A DNA stretch of 64,000 bases, taken from positions 6,790,001 through 6,854,000 of the forward strand of contig NC_066592.1 in assembly GCF_905475345.1 (NCBI RefSeq). The letters run 5' to 3'. Source of the stretch: Vespula vulgaris (taxonomy: Eukaryota; Arthropoda; Insecta; Hymenoptera; Vespidae). Made by a program: the position numbers and the translations under genes. The notes below the pieces were generated by a model, which ran no database searches, was not told the origin of the DNA, and saw only the letters and a list, made by a program, of their open reading frames with translations. Of the stretch, positions 1-13,420 are shown piece by piece. Numbering within the stretch: position 1 is the stretch's first letter; each line of letters opens with the position of its first letter.

Positions 1-387
1 CTTCAAGAATCGCTTGAAAGAAAAATGTTGTGTTCTATTAATGCGTTAGAGAGAAAGGCGACGATGTAACGCGATAACCATCGTAGTAAGCAAGACGATT
101 AAAATTGATTAACTCGACTTCCCAAGTCGAGTTCCCTTTCTCTCTCCCTCTCTCTCTCTCTCTTTCTAATTCTCTTTGTTTCTCCAAAGCGCGTACAACG
201 AAGCGACGAAACTAATTGACCGATACCCTTTTGGAGTTCGCCTCGACGTGCTTACAACTAAATAAAGCGAGAACTCTCTTGCGAGGAACGCGCCGACGCG
301 TAGAGCTTAGCGAAGCCGTCACGCCAGCGCCTTTCCTTCGACTAACTATCGTTGCTCTCTCGATAACTTTACTTCGAAGTAAGAGTC

Positions 388-392
<5 letters not shown>

Positions 393-461
<69 letters not shown>
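393..461. repeat. (AG)n microsatellite
   Basis: About 34 uninterrupted AG units on the plus strand, followed by imperfect AG-rich sequence. Confidence 0.97.
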
Positions 462-471
<10 letters not shown>

Positions 472-486
472 GAAAGAGAGCGAGAG

Positions 487-516
487 CGATAGATAGATAG
501 ATAGATAGATAGATAG
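487..516. repeat. (GATA)n microsatellite
   Basis: About seven GATA units next to the preceding AG tract, making a compound repeat. Confidence 0.93.
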
Positions 517-1337
517 AGAAAGAGGGTGGTTATGCTTGAGGGTGAAACGGGTCGGGACAAGGGGTGTGAGCTGGAGCGAGTAATCCGATAAGATGTTCCT
601 GGCGGACGTGTTCCACAGTCATAGTCGAACTCTTCCTTCTCACTCGAGCTTCTGTGGTGTCTGATCCATCCAACCAACGTCGAAGTAAGTACGAGCAAAA
701 GTGTACAAAGAAAAAGGAGAAAGAGAAAAGAGATTCGAGGAAGGGCGGTAGATGGAAAGGGAGCTTTCTCCATCGATTCCACCGACTCTCAACGTCATAC
801 GTCCTGCGTCGTAATATCACCCTTCTTCCTCTTCCTCCTCTCTTTTCCTCTCTCTCTCTCTCTCTCTCCCTTATCCTCTTTCTCTGATACCCCTTTCAAT
901 ACTCGGCTTGTTAACGTTTACGACGCTCTCAGACAAACCTTCAAACCTACTTCGATCTTCGGCAAGTATCTATAAAGGTATTTACGTTTGTTTTACGTTA
1001 ACCGACGAGATGTATTAGTCACGGATAGAAACAAATCAGTTTTAACTTGTATCTCCTTTATGTCTAGGATTTTCATATTCTTATCTCTCTTTGATTAGTA
1101 TTTTACGACCGAGGAGTCACGTAAGAGAATCTTTTGTGTAAACGTTCGAGAATTCCTTGTAAATAATGATCAAGAAGAATAGAGAGAGATGGGGGGAGGG
1201 AGGGGGACAAGAGATTGTTGATGGTTTGTTCCACTCGACGATATATTTAATTAAGAAAATATCTTAGAGTTAATTGCTCGTGTAAACCCTGCTAACGAAG
1301 ATTAATGCGAAGGATAGAGAATAGTAAAGGATCTTAC

Positions 1338-1610
1338 CGGATAGAGCTTCGTCGCTGCAGGAGGTCGCAAACTCCATTCGATCGGGCGTCCTGCATCCTA
1401 TGTCCAACCAACGAACTCTCTCGTGATGGCATCGCCTTGGGAACGGTGTCGACGTCACTCTAACGTCCTGTACTTCGACGACGTTAGCTATGCTTACTTC
1501 ACCGTCCACTCCTACAGTATCCTCGACGTTGTCGGCGCTGTGCCAGTGCATCACGGAAACGATTTCGTAACGACCAAGATACGGACATTGTCTTGTCATT
1601 GGATCCGATG
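1338..1610 (-). CDS. Exon G: last exon in the window, CPYLGRYEI module
   Basis: A 273-nt exon after a GAACTTATCAG acceptor with a T-rich tract, ending at GTAAGA. CA completes Thr361; 90 codons follow (residues 362-451), and the last G starts the next codon. Segments: SDPMTRQCPYLGRYEIVSV, MHWHSADNVEDTVGVDGEV, RRCHHERVRWLDIGCRTP and MEFATSCSDEALS. Four cysteines are visible. The (Q)CPYLGxY...GCxxxxxMEFxxxCS pattern agrees with the next module of the family. An acidic, Val-rich stretch (VEDTVGVDGEVSIANVVEVQD) sits between the two cysteine pairs. After this exon I expect at least one more coding exon with a CxGxW motif and possibly a C-terminal anchor; nothing like that is seen in 1-1337. Confidence 0.87.
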
Positions 1611-2953
1611 CTGATAAGTTCATGAAAAAAAACAAGACAAAAAGGAAAAACTAATGACGCGGAATGATGGATATTTCATCGTTCGAACCTTTTTTTTCTT
1701 CTTCTTCTTCTTCTTCTTCTTCTATTCGTAAATATATCAAGAATTTAATTTAGAAAAAGAATGGAGAGAGTGAGAGAGGTTTTATATATAAAGACGATCT
1801 TGTATCGATTGAAAAAAAAAGAAAAAGAAAAAAAAATAGGAGCGAAAAGAGTTTTTTCGTTTTTGATATTTCGTTCGAGGTTCAAATTTCACCAACGAAA
1901 AGTAACGGCTCCAAAGCTCCCGACTATATTTCCTTCGTGCATTTCCACTTTTAACCGAACTACATAGAATGGAATTTATTCGTTTGGGCATGCTATCTCG
2001 CGCGTATTTGTACGTCGAAAGTTAGAATAGTATAGGGAGGAGAGAAAGAGAGAAAGAGAGAGAATCGTGAGTAAAACCACGATAAATTCGAAACGACCAG
2101 AGTCTTCGTCACGCTTATAGAATCGAATAATGGCTATAACGATTTGAGATTCGCGAAAGAGAGAAAGATGTTACGTGTGCTCGTAAAGACGTGTACCTAC
2201 TGTGCGAATTGATTGTTAAATTTTCGTACTAGTTTGTAACTTTCTACCACGTACGTATTGTACATATGTTACTAGCTACGTTGAAATAAGTTCGAAGGTA
2301 AAACCATGACCATATTGTTTACACAGTCGTATAAACAGTATCCCTCGTAAATTATACGATCGGTATGTACTTTGTTACTTTCGTTAAATTCGATGATACC
2401 GACGGACTATGTAGATAACGAATTATCTTTATCCCTTTCCTTCTCTCTTTTTATCTTGTAGACGTCTTGGCATCGTCGACCGATCGATACCCCATGTATG
2501 TACGCCCAAATAAGTTCGGACAAGGTGTATAGTTTGCGAGCACGTTCCAGTTCGAGTTTTCCCTTGGATTAAGCGCATCCCTCTGACGGTCCTCTTTACC
2601 CTCTTCTTCCCTCCGTACGTATCCTCAAAGAGATTATACCTTCTTGTTTCTTCTCTATGTCTATCCTTATCGCTCTTTGTCCTTTTTTTTCGGTCGACAA
2701 CGAACTTAGAAGAAAGGAATAAAAAAGAGAGAAAGAGAGAGAGAGAGAGAGACGGAGAGAGAAAAAGAAAAAGAAAAAGAAGTCGATTTTTTTTCTTTTT
2801 ATCTTTCAGCAAAGACTTTCACAAGTTCGAGATTACTCGAAGTCGGGGGGAGTGATCAGTCGAGCGAGAAACACGCTTGCTCGATAACGGATAATAACGG
2901 AAATCGAGAAAGCTACGAAGTCAAACTCGAAGTGAGAAGAACGCTCGGCAACT

Positions 2954-3026
<73 letters not shown>

Positions 3027-3331
3027 GGACGAAGCATTCAATTTACAGCTCCGTAAGCAGTTGCTTCGAAGCAGTCACTTCGAATTCGATTTTAGCTTTG
3101 CCAGGACAGTTTGAAAGATCGATGATTTGAGATAACATATGTATGTAGGACGTCGAATGAATGATAATAAAGAATAGAGTTTCTCTCTCTCTCTCTCTCT
3201 CTCTTTCTTTTTATCACGAATTCGTTTAGAATAATCAACTCTGGTGGTCGTTTCTCTTATTCAACTCCACGTACTAGAATAATAATAATACAAGAGAAAA
3301 TTTATTTTCAGAACGATCCTTGCTGACTTAC
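1611..3331 (-). other. Intron between exons F and G (1721 nt)
   Basis: GT-AG intron. Contents include a (TTC)n patch near 1695-1723, A- and T-rich runs around 1810-1840, purine-rich runs near 2725-2785 and a (CT)n tract at 2955-3024 plus a shorter one at 3181-3204. No gene is seen. Confidence 0.75.
2955..3024. repeat. (TC)n microsatellite
   Basis: Roughly 33 CT units, in the intron between exons F and G. Confidence 0.96.
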
Positions 3332-3477
3332 TAATGAACGTCGTGAACGGTGTCGAATGAGAGTTGAATGTACTCGAGTTGCACACGTCGTCCGGCTGCT
3401 GGCTCCATTTTGATAGTTGCATCTCTATCACGTGTTCGTCCCTTTTATGAAACATGATGCAAACGTAACCATTTTTG
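3332..3477 (-). CDS. Exon F: DUF7045-like segment (GYVCIMFHKRD)
   Basis: A 146-nt exon after a TTATGTTTCAG acceptor, ending at GTAAGT. Its first base completes Cys312 from exon E, giving ATRDC-KNGYVCIMFHKRDEH. Residues 313-360 continue with VIEMQLSKWSQQPDDVC, NSST (a sequon) and PFTTFI. The DCxxGYxCxxFxxRDxHVIExQ pattern is the expected continuation of exon E in this family, which is the main reason to join them over the 18.7-kb intron. The last base begins split Thr361. The methionine within VCIMFHKR is not a start. Confidence 0.87.
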
Positions 3478-3693
3478 CTGAAACATAAACGAAAATAGGC
3501 GAACGTTATAAAAACCGACTTTCGTTCATTGAATTTGCTTTTCTATTTTGACGATATTCTGTAGGAATAATCTCGAACGATCTATCTTCGAGCAGTTACA
3601 TTTAATTTAAAAGATAAAACAGAGGAGAAAAGAAGAAGAAGAGGAGAAGAGGAGAAGAAACGAAGAAGAAGAAGAAGAAGAGAAAGGGAGAAG

Positions 3694-3731
<38 letters not shown>

Positions 3732-4153
3732 TGAAGAAAAAGAAAAAAGAAAAAACGATAGAAAGAGAGAAAAAAAGTGGGGGAAAGATGGAAAGGAATT
3801 AAACCGGAAGGGTATGGCCTTTGGGATGGAAGGGCGGAAGGATGTTAAATCTCCGCTTCTCCTCCGGGCTAGAAGGGAATTAAAGATTTCGTTTCGTTTA
3901 AAATTCTTCTCCTCTTCTTTCGTATAAACTCTCGTCGTGATGCCACTCGTCGTCGTATACCAACGACGACGACGACTTCGCCGATAGCCGAGAAACTTTT
4001 AAACGATCTTGTTAAATAATTTTGAAATTCTATTTAAAATACTTCTATTCGCGCTTGCGAGTATTAAAATATTATTAGTTAGATTACTTGAATTTTTTAT
4101 TAACATCCATCTCTTTGTATATAGATAACCAACCATACAACGAAAAGAGGATT

Positions 4154-4192
<39 letters not shown>

Positions 4193-4364
4193 TAAATATC
4201 TAATGTTTCACGAGATAAGCAGAATAATCGACTACGTGAGCCATTACAAGGATGATTCGAAAAAAGAGAAAAAAGAAAGGAAACGGAAAAAAACGATAGG
4301 ATTGGTGGTAAGCTTTCTTTCTTCTGGAAACGAGGCAAGTGCGAAAAATAAAAGGAAGAAAAAC

Positions 4365-4372
<8 letters not shown>

Positions 4373-4421
<49 letters not shown>
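4373..4421. repeat. (GA)n microsatellite
   Basis: Around 24 GA units inside a longer purine-rich stretch (about 4260-4480) interrupted by unique bases. Confidence 0.95.
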
Positions 4422-4424
<3 letters not shown>

Positions 4425-5065
4425 AGGAAAACGAGACAGAAAAAGGAGCAAAAAAAAAGGAAGAAAAAGAAAACAAAAAACACGAAGTACGAGGATCTTA
4501 AATCTCTCGTAGCGAAGGTTGGAAAGGATTAAGATTTTATTTTATCGGGACGTTTCTTAACGGCCGAACGTTAACTTTAACGCAATTCTTTTACGAGTCG
4601 TCTTCTTTACGACGAATCTGAAATCTCGAGTAGAATCGACGTATATCATCACGCGAGAAGAGCGAGAGCGAGAGCAAGAGCGAGAACGAGAACGAGAACG
4701 AGAACGAGCGTTCGCTCGCGTTCGCGCGAATGAGAGAATCTAAATAGTAATGTTATAAGGGTGTGGTGTATGATAGACGTAGGACGGTACTTATACATAT
4801 GTGTTGCACCGATAAAAAGGAACGGCTGAGTTTACATTGTAGCCATGGGAAATTTCGTAGGTCGTAAGTCGTTTCACGAGGCGGAAGGAACGATAAGTAC
4901 GTATATTTGTCTTACGAGTTGTTCGACCTATGAAAAAGGGATATAAAATTTGTATTACTTTCCGTTGACTGTAGCAACGCGATGACATCATTATTATTCC
5001 TTTTGTAGTATGGTTTTTTACGTAAAAAAAAAGCAAGAAGAAAAAAGAAAAAAAAGAAACGAATC

Positions 5066-5102
<37 letters not shown>

Positions 5103-5279
5103 AGGATTGCTTTTATACATAGACGACTTTGGGAGTTTCTACTTTTGGACGTCGATGAATCTCTTCGAATTTACGGCCGGTCGATTTGAATGTAAACAAA
5201 AGTCGAAAAATCACCAAGTGAATGAGAGAGAGAGAAACTCGGTACTTTCTACAAAAGTACTTACAAAAGTTGGTCTCTT

Positions 5280-5320
<41 letters not shown>

Positions 5321-5540
5321 CCCATAGTGGATCTCCTCGAGGATAAAACGAAAAGAAATAAAATGAAACGAGCGAGCATTGTAAAAAGGAAGACCACTCG
5401 GATATGCGCGGTTTGTTATAATTTACTTCCCCTGTTAACCACTATCCATCCACTATCCAGTCCCGTGAAACGCGAATCGTTTAGCGTTCGTACGTTGAAG
5501 GTAGAACGAGTAAAAATATATTTCGATATAGATACATTTT

Positions 5541-5541
5541 G

Positions 5542-5594
<53 letters not shown>
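5541..5594. repeat. (TA)n microsatellite
   Basis: About 26 alternating TA units; self-complementary and able to form a cruciform. Confidence 0.96.
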
Positions 5595-5597
<3 letters not shown>

Positions 5598-7230
5598 GTA
5601 GGTGCTTTTCACGATAGAGAGCTCGTTTCTCTCGTTTCGACGCTCGTTCGTTCCTGTTCGCGTTCATTCGTTGCTAAATTTTACGAGCACCTTCGTCTCG
5701 ATTACGCTCCTTTTTGTTTCTCCACTATTGGACATAGTTTATCGTGTACATAGGATCGATAACGCATGATACTTTAATCGTGTTAGAAATTAACGTCTTT
5801 CCTTTCGGAATACGAATTTTTCTTTATTTCCAATTAAAAGAAACAAATAAAAAATAAAGAGATACAAGATAAAAAGATAAAAAAAGAAAAAAAGAAACAA
5901 AAGCTGAGGTACATAGCGCTGCGCTCAAAACTATTACATTATATAATTAAAAGCGATAAGGACGTACACGACACGCGTTGGCGATGATTGATTGATCGAT
6001 GTCAGGGTTGTTGCGCAAATCCTTGGGATATAATATTACGTGGTATACTTTCGAAATGAGATCGTAACGATAGTTGATACGGTCGATTCGAACGGACGAA
6101 ACGATACGGAAGAGATAAAAAAAAAAAAAGAAAAAAAAGTTCGTAATATTAATGGCAATGTATTGGAATATAGGACTTTCATGTACGTGAGTTTAAGCGA
6201 TACGATGCTAGATATGGCATGTAAAGATAAAGATATAACGTGAGTTTGAAAATGGCCGATCGTAGGTGGTAGATGGTGGTAGCCAAAGTAAACACACATT
6301 ACCAGAAGCATATATAATAAAGACCTTTCGAAAATTTCCGAACGAAGCTTGATTATTAGTTACCTAGTTGATTTTTTGCATCCACGAACCACAAACAAAT
6401 TCCTTTTCTCTCGTTTGGCTATTTATTAATTAACGCTTGCGTTTTATCGAACCGTAAGAAATTCTCTCGTATTTTCAATTATCCCATCGAACGATGCGCA
6501 CGAATCATTATGCTCGTTACGGCACAAACAAAGCACGCTTCGTTACATATTTTATCGAGCGATATTCTCCATTAAATTAGAGTCACTCGATATTTAATAA
6601 TCGTGAATTATTTGTCCGCCTCGGCGCACTTTAATGACACGAAATACAATTAGTAAATTAGTATGATTTATTAAGTAGGATTTAATAATTATCATCGTTG
6701 ATGCGTACCGAGGAAAACGAACAAACGTGACACGCGAATGCAGAATTTTTTTTTCCTCTTTCTTTTTCTCTCTTCTCTCTTTCTCTTTTTTTTTTTGCGA
6801 AATTTTATCAGGTATCCCGAAAAAATACTGAATATACGAAGCTGTCTATTCTGATAATCGATTAAAATCGGAAAAATGACGTCACGTTGACATCAATTCC
6901 ACGATGAAAAACCTTGTTCGATGATGATCGATCTTTCCATCTCTCTCTCTCTCTCTCTCTTTCTTTCTCTCTCTCTCTCTCTTTCTCTCTTTCCACCCGT
7001 ATCTCTCTTCTTTATTATTCAAATGTGATTATGAAAAACGATACGAGTCGATTAATGAAAAGCCATGCATGAATATGCAACGAATGAGGGAATCGCTGGA
7101 AAACGTACAATCGTATCACATACGTGATATACAGAAAACTTGCTCCTCTTACTTTCAGAAATATGAAAATGACCGTATCGATCGGTAAATATTACAGGAA
7201 GCTTTTATTATCGTACGATAAAGGAAAAGA

Positions 7231-7262
7231 TGATAATAATAATAATAATAATAATAACAACA

Positions 7263-7305
<43 letters not shown>
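7231..7305. repeat. (AAT)n microsatellite
   Basis: AAT triplet array with one small interruption (ACAACAGT); its conceptual translations give poly-Asn or poly-Tyr, which are not genes. Confidence 0.96.
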
Positions 7306-7868
7306 GGATGATTTTTAAGACTGATTTTATAATGTATTTCTTTTATACTCGTCGAGACTGAATTAGTCAGGATAAAAAGTTGATAAAAAATTGTTAGCAC
7401 GACCCCGAGGGATCGGATCTACGCTTATGCATATAAAAGTCCGTGGGACCATATAAATCTCGACGACACGAGCTTTTGCGCTATCTTTAACGTCGTTATA
7501 AAGATCGTAAGGTTTCATCAAAAAAAAGAAAAAAAAAAGAAAATGAAAAAAAGAGAGAGAAAGAAAAGAGCACAAAGTAGATAGAAACGAAAGAACAACA
7601 AGATTTAAAATTAAACGAACGAATGCTTTTTACTAATTATCCTATCGAAAATCTTTTAATAATATATCGAAACAATCGGCTTTCATCCAATTAAAGTACC
7701 TATCGTTTGTATGTTCGCTTCTCTATTTTATTATTGACGTTATCAAAATGGTAAAATGTCAAACGACATTAAAACGTATAATGAACGATTTACCGTAGAA
7801 TAGTTATAGGGAATGATGCGAAAACATCAACGCTAATATTACGATATACATGCGCATACATACAAATA

Positions 7869-7899
7869 TGTATGTGTGTGTGTGTGTGTGTGTGTGTAT
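7869..7899. repeat. (TG)n microsatellite
   Basis: About 14 TG units flanked by TA-rich sequence. Confidence 0.93.
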
Positions 7900-8601
7900 A
7901 TGGGATATGTTTCGTATTTGCACGTTTAACGAATCTCGCAAAATATTTTAAAGTTATATACGTATCTATGTATACATGTACGTACAATGTACATAGATTT
8001 TGTGTACATACAATGTTTATCGCTTTTTTCTTTTTTTTCTTTTTTGTTTTTTTTTGTTTTTTTTTGTTGTTTGGAAAATTCGTCGAGCGTTTTTCAATAG
8101 ATGCCGATACTAATATTTGTTGAAGCTGAATTTCCAAAATGATCTATGCACGTACATATGCTGGTATTATTTATTTTATGATACGGAAAAGACATGTATA
8201 AGTTAACGTTATTGAAATAAAATATTTCATTAATTAAAATAAATTCCTACGAATAAACGAATATATCATTCCTGCTTTTGGCATAACTTTCAAATGATCC
8301 GTTTCATGAAAAATTCTTGTATGAACGAAATAGAAAAAAAAGAAAAATAAGATTAAACGGAAATTATATTGCCCGTCAATCGTTTTCTTTGGTAACTTTA
8401 TTAACATTGTTAAATCTAATAGTTAACGAGACATCTCGCTTTTTACTCAAAAATTTCACTACTTTTCAGACAATATGATTTTCCTTTCGATAAAAATAAC
8501 TTCACCGGAAATAATTTCACCAGATTTTTAACAAAACTCGGCGATTTAAATTTAAATCATTCGATTTATTCAAACGTAAACGTACGTATATATTTATACA
8601 A

Positions 8602-8605
<4 letters not shown>

Positions 8606-8643
<38 letters not shown>
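8606..8643. repeat. (TA)n microsatellite
   Basis: About 18 TA units. Confidence 0.94.
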
Positions 8644-8646
<3 letters not shown>

Positions 8647-9555
8647 CGATAAAAGATGAAAACATTTCAAGAATTTCATTGAACGATCAACGCGGAAACA
8701 CGTTTCCCGATTTGATGAAGCAGAGAAATAGATATATTGTACGTACGAGCAAATACCAATGTAAAAAAAGAAGGGGGATGTGGTGGGAAAAAAAAAGAAA
8801 AAGAAAAAGAAAAAAAAGGAAAAGAAGAAGAAAAAAAGAAAGAAAAGAAGGAACGGACGAGTGGCAATCATGATACGCGAGACGATGGTTTAATTAATTA
8901 AATTGCACAACAGCAATTTACATCCGGTTTCCTGAGTGCATTTAGGAGTAGCTCAGGCGATAGCAGCGATATCCCGAGGGAGCAATAGCGGTTTCTTACG
9001 GGTATGAGCACGACTCGTTCGGCACACTCGCTCGACCTCATCCGCGTCTTTCCGCATCGCATAATTCTCCTCGAGTCCGATGCAATCGGACACAGCTGGA
9101 ACTTCTTCCCTCACCTCCGCATCGTTGTTTCTCCACCTTCCATCTCCTCTTGATTTTTTTTTTTTACCTTTCAACTCAACCCCTCTATTTCCTACCCCTC
9201 TACTCTAGCCTCTCCACCTCTCCAAACTCCATTCTCTCCTTGCCCTCCTTTCTTTTTCTTCCCTTCTCGCTTTTTCTTCTTCTCTGTTCTTTCTGATACA
9301 CCTGCCTGTTTCTCATTAATCGCGAGATTTTCTTTCGGGGGTTGGAAAAAAAGGAGCAAAGGCAAAGAAGAAAGAAAGGAAGGAAGGAAGAAAGGAAGAA
9401 AGGAAGGAAGAAAAAGAAAGTAGAAAACAAGAGAATTCTCTTAACATTAGATTCGATTTTATCCGTAAAAAGATTCCAAGTCGAAGTAGTAAAAGTCTTA
9501 GCGTGGTCGGACGCGTTCGCAGCAAAACGATGCTTCTTGCGACTTCGTCTAGATT

Positions 9556-9740
9556 TTTACGAGCCGAGAAAAAGAAGAAGAAGGAGGAGAAGTAGGAGGA
9601 TAAAAAAAGAGGAAGAAAAAGAAGAAGAAGAAGAAGAAGAAGAAGTAGTAGTAGTAGTAGAAAAAGAAATAAAAACAAAGAAATAAAAAAAGAAAAAGAA
9701 GAAGAAGAAGAAGAAGAAAAAAAAGAAAAAGAAAAGTCGT
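9556..9740. repeat. Long polypurine tract with (GAA)n and (GTA)n cores
   Basis: About 185 bases almost all purine on the plus strand, containing GAA, GGA and GTA triplet runs. Transcribed from the minus strand it is a long pyrimidine tract. Confidence 0.93.
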
Positions 9741-10639
9741 CGTATGAGTCGGCTTCTAATGCACATCCGGTCGTTAGACCGAAAGACAGTCTTATACGAT
9801 GCACTCTTAGGGACGTTCAACCGTTGTCGCGTCTTGGTTACCTATCCCGTAAGTTCTCTTCTCTCGAAATAATTCTTAAGATCGTGGCGAAGTGGCTCGT
9901 CGTTCGTGTCGAAGAGAATGGTGAAATATTAGAGAAGGGGTTAAGAAATGTTAAAGAAAATAAAAAAAAATAAAAAAAAAGGAAAGAAGCGAAAGAGAGA
10001 CAAAGATCGAAAAAGTAATTCTTAGACGATACAACTGCTGCTGCTGCTGCTGCTTCTACTTTTGTTAATCTTTCTTTTCCAGGATGATTCTACGACATCG
10101 ATATATCGAGTTTTCTCTCTCTCTCTTACTTTTTCTATCTTTTTCTCTCGTTAGGTATCCATTTCTCGCATCGAGCTCTTCGTTAACTGTCATCCAAAAG
10201 GCTCCTCTCTCAACCCCTCTCTTTGCACTAGTGCCGCGGGCGTATATGTACTCGACGATATCGCGTTTCCCTACGAGTAATTTGAGCTTACGCCATCCAG
10301 CGTACTCGAATCATTTAAAATACTCGTGTGCACGAGAGAACAAGGATACAAGGGAGGTTGGAAGAAGGGAGAGAGAGAGAGAGGGGGGGGAGTAGGTAGA
10401 GAGATAGGGTTGGAAAGGGTGAGAGGGAAGGACGGAATGGGTGCTACTAGGATGGGTGGCTCTCGCGTCAAACGAAAGTCGCGTTATTGCGCTTTCGAAG
10501 CGCAACCGGAATTCTCCACTTTTTTTGGTTAACGCGAACCGACGATAAAACGCGATCCTCGTCCAACGAATCTTTCTGCCTTCAGCTTTTAAACGCTGAT
10601 CAGGATCACTGTGGCTCGACGTGCCTCTCTCTCTTTCTT

Positions 10640-10674
<35 letters not shown>

Positions 10675-10716
10675 GTTACTCTCATTCACTATTTTTTCTC
10701 CTTTCCTTCTTGTTTT

Positions 10717-10759
<43 letters not shown>

Positions 10760-10880
10760 CTCTTTTTGTACGAACAGAAAATACAGTGCGAACGAACTCG
10801 TGAAAGTCGATGCGAGCTAAAGCTTCGGGCGTGTCCGCCGGTTGAAAAATTGACAAATTCGCTTTTTTCTCAGGAAGAAA

Positions 10881-10919
<39 letters not shown>

Positions 10920-13387
10920 GGAAAAACGTCGGATCCAGATTAAAATACTCGCACGTACACGTAACGGATATCGACGAGGCTTCAACTGTCACAACGTACC
11001 TGCATACCTATTTATATATCGAGATAGAAAATATGCGGACGGACGAATCGATCATTCCGTATGAATTGCACATGACAGTTGCATAAAGGCTACCCTATGC
11101 CAAGTATATTTACATAAATGGAAACATACAAATTTATTTTCGATCTTTCAACCTCGCTTGCCCAAATATCTGCGTGATTAATCGATTATCTCGAATAACA
11201 TTCGTCAATGTGACTTCTAACGTCGTTGGAAAAAGGGAAAAAGAAAGAAAAACAAAGAAAAAAAAAAAGAAAAAAAATGTAAATAAATAAATAAGGCGTA
11301 TCTGCTTTTCTTTCTTCTTTTTCTTTTTTTTTTTTTGCGAGAGAGCAATCCCCATCGAGACATCAGAAAATGTTAAATTTGAGATCTTTACGATTTGGAA
11401 AAATTCGTTTGAATGTTACTCGTGCAGAAAAGCGAATCCGAAACCGGTAATTTTTTTCGGAGGAAATTTCAAATGGCTCGGTTCTGCCGGGGAAGAATCG
11501 AGCTCGTTTCCGTCAAATCTGTCACACGTCAATTTCTATAGCCTGACGATACATCGTAGAAATTTCGTTTTATATGATGACAAACTATCGACCTATAGAC
11601 TCGTTTAATTTATTATACGTTGAAATATGTTAAATAATTTCAGGCGTTTCCCTTTCGTTTTCGTTTATATTTAATAGACAAACGAACAGAATGAACGAAC
11701 AAAGATCGAACGTCGTTTTATGAAATTTTAAGTTAATTTATATGATCACAATATCGGACTTGTTTTTTAAATACAGTGCCACGACGGAGGAGGATGTGTT
11801 TTCTTCGCGAAAATGTTTACCCGCGTTGAAACCACGTTTACATCGTATACCGAGAGAAAAATATTACACATGCGAGATATATGATCTTTTAACGAGCCTT
11901 TATCATAAAGTCAAGCGAGCTTTAATAAACCACCGTAGAAAAGGAAACCTCCTCCTTTCTTTGTCTCTCGACTTAATGTAATTATTTTAATTATATCACC
12001 AGTGAATTAACCACGATTACGACGGACGCGGCTGATTCCACGGTCGTCAAATTATTTTTCACATTTTTCATTTTTTCGATACGTATAGTAGAGAAAAAGG
12101 ACGTACAAAAGTACCGAGTGGAGGTTCTCGTTTGATGATGGCTAGATTATAAGAAGATCACGTATTATCGTTCCCTACGAATAAAAACTTTAACGATCCA
12201 AATCGTAATTCTTTCGTGGTATTCATATTTCTTTCCTTTTCTTTTTATTATACATTTAAACGAATACTTTGTTGCATCGTCCTCGTATATTATTTCCTTC
12301 CTCGAGTAGACACGGTAGATGGAGTCGCGTAAAATTTTATGTTTCTTCGGAAGAATCGAAATATAATAATAAAAATATTATCGAGATTTGTCTGGGAAAA
12401 CTGAATCTCGTTTAATGTTACATAACGTTCTCTTAGATAATTTTTCACACTCTTTAAAATGAATAGTCCGACACGTATCTACGACACTTACATAGATTAA
12501 ATCGACGAAACAACATTATCGAATAAATACATATCATCCGTCTCTACTTCTATCTACTTTCTACTACGTATTAAAGATCCTTGAGTTACTTTCTCCCCGA
12601 TATTTCATTCATAGAAAGGAATGATCTGTGTCAAACGGTCGTTTTCCGTTCGCGTATCATAACACCGGTCGAAGTGGTTTGATGGCCGATTTCGTGGGTG
12701 CACGTACACAATAATTTTCTATTTCCTGACGACTCGGCTTGCGGAGAGATGCCGAGGTACTTCCGCTCGACAAGTTGACGGTCAGCGAGCAATTTTCCAA
12801 CCGATTGAACGACGAAACGTCGGACTAAAGTCACCACCCACTCTCTATCTCTCTCTCTCTCTCTCTCTCTTACTCTCTCTGTTTCCCTTCTCTTACTCTC
12901 CTGCTTCTTCTTCTTCGATCTTCGACGACGAGGGACCACCGCTTGTTTACTTCGTGCCGAGGTTGAACCCCTCTCTTAAAACGCCATCGAGAACGAGAAC
13001 TCTAGACGTATCTTTCGAATCCCGTAGAAATCACGTATCGGGGATTTGTAATTCGAAAAACATAAAAGCCGACGGTTGGTGTACGAGAAGAACCCTCGAT
13101 GTTAAAGCCTCGATAAATTGAATTATCGACGTAACTTCTATCTTCTCTATTTCATTTCTCTTTCATCCTATCATCTCTATCTTTTGATGCGTACTCTCTC
13201 GATATCGTACGTACGATATTTTACTCTTTCTGTCTTTCTGTCTGTCTGTCTGTCTATCTGTTTCTCTCGCTCGTTCTATCGTTTACCGACATTATTTCGA
13301 AACCACGAATAAATAATACCATTTGGTTTCGTTTCAGTTATTCAAACAATTACGATACCCTATTCTCGCGTTCTCTCGTTCTCTCCC

Positions 13388-13420
<33 letters not shown>

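Larger units (their letters stand above)
1..1337 (-). other. Partial intron downstream of exon G
   Basis: Intron sequence 3' of the exon G donor on the minus strand. It contains a long (AG)n tract, a (GATA)n tract and pyrimidine-rich patches. Open frames on both strands here are repeat translations or have no family motif. I looked for the next expected exon (CxGxW) on the minus strand and did not see it. Confidence 0.6.

Noticed and set aside
530..820. Minus-strand frames downstream of exon G as a candidate next exon
   Set aside because: They lack the expected CxGxW motif and cysteines, and no acceptor fits phase 1.
8948..8957. GTAGCTCAGG, resembling a tRNA D-arm
   Set aside because: No T-arm or anticodon arm at the expected positions.
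9885..9895. TGGCGAAGTGG, an exact match to the tRNA A-box pattern
   Set aside because: No B-box or cloverleaf follows at the required distance, and no acceptor stem can be drawn.
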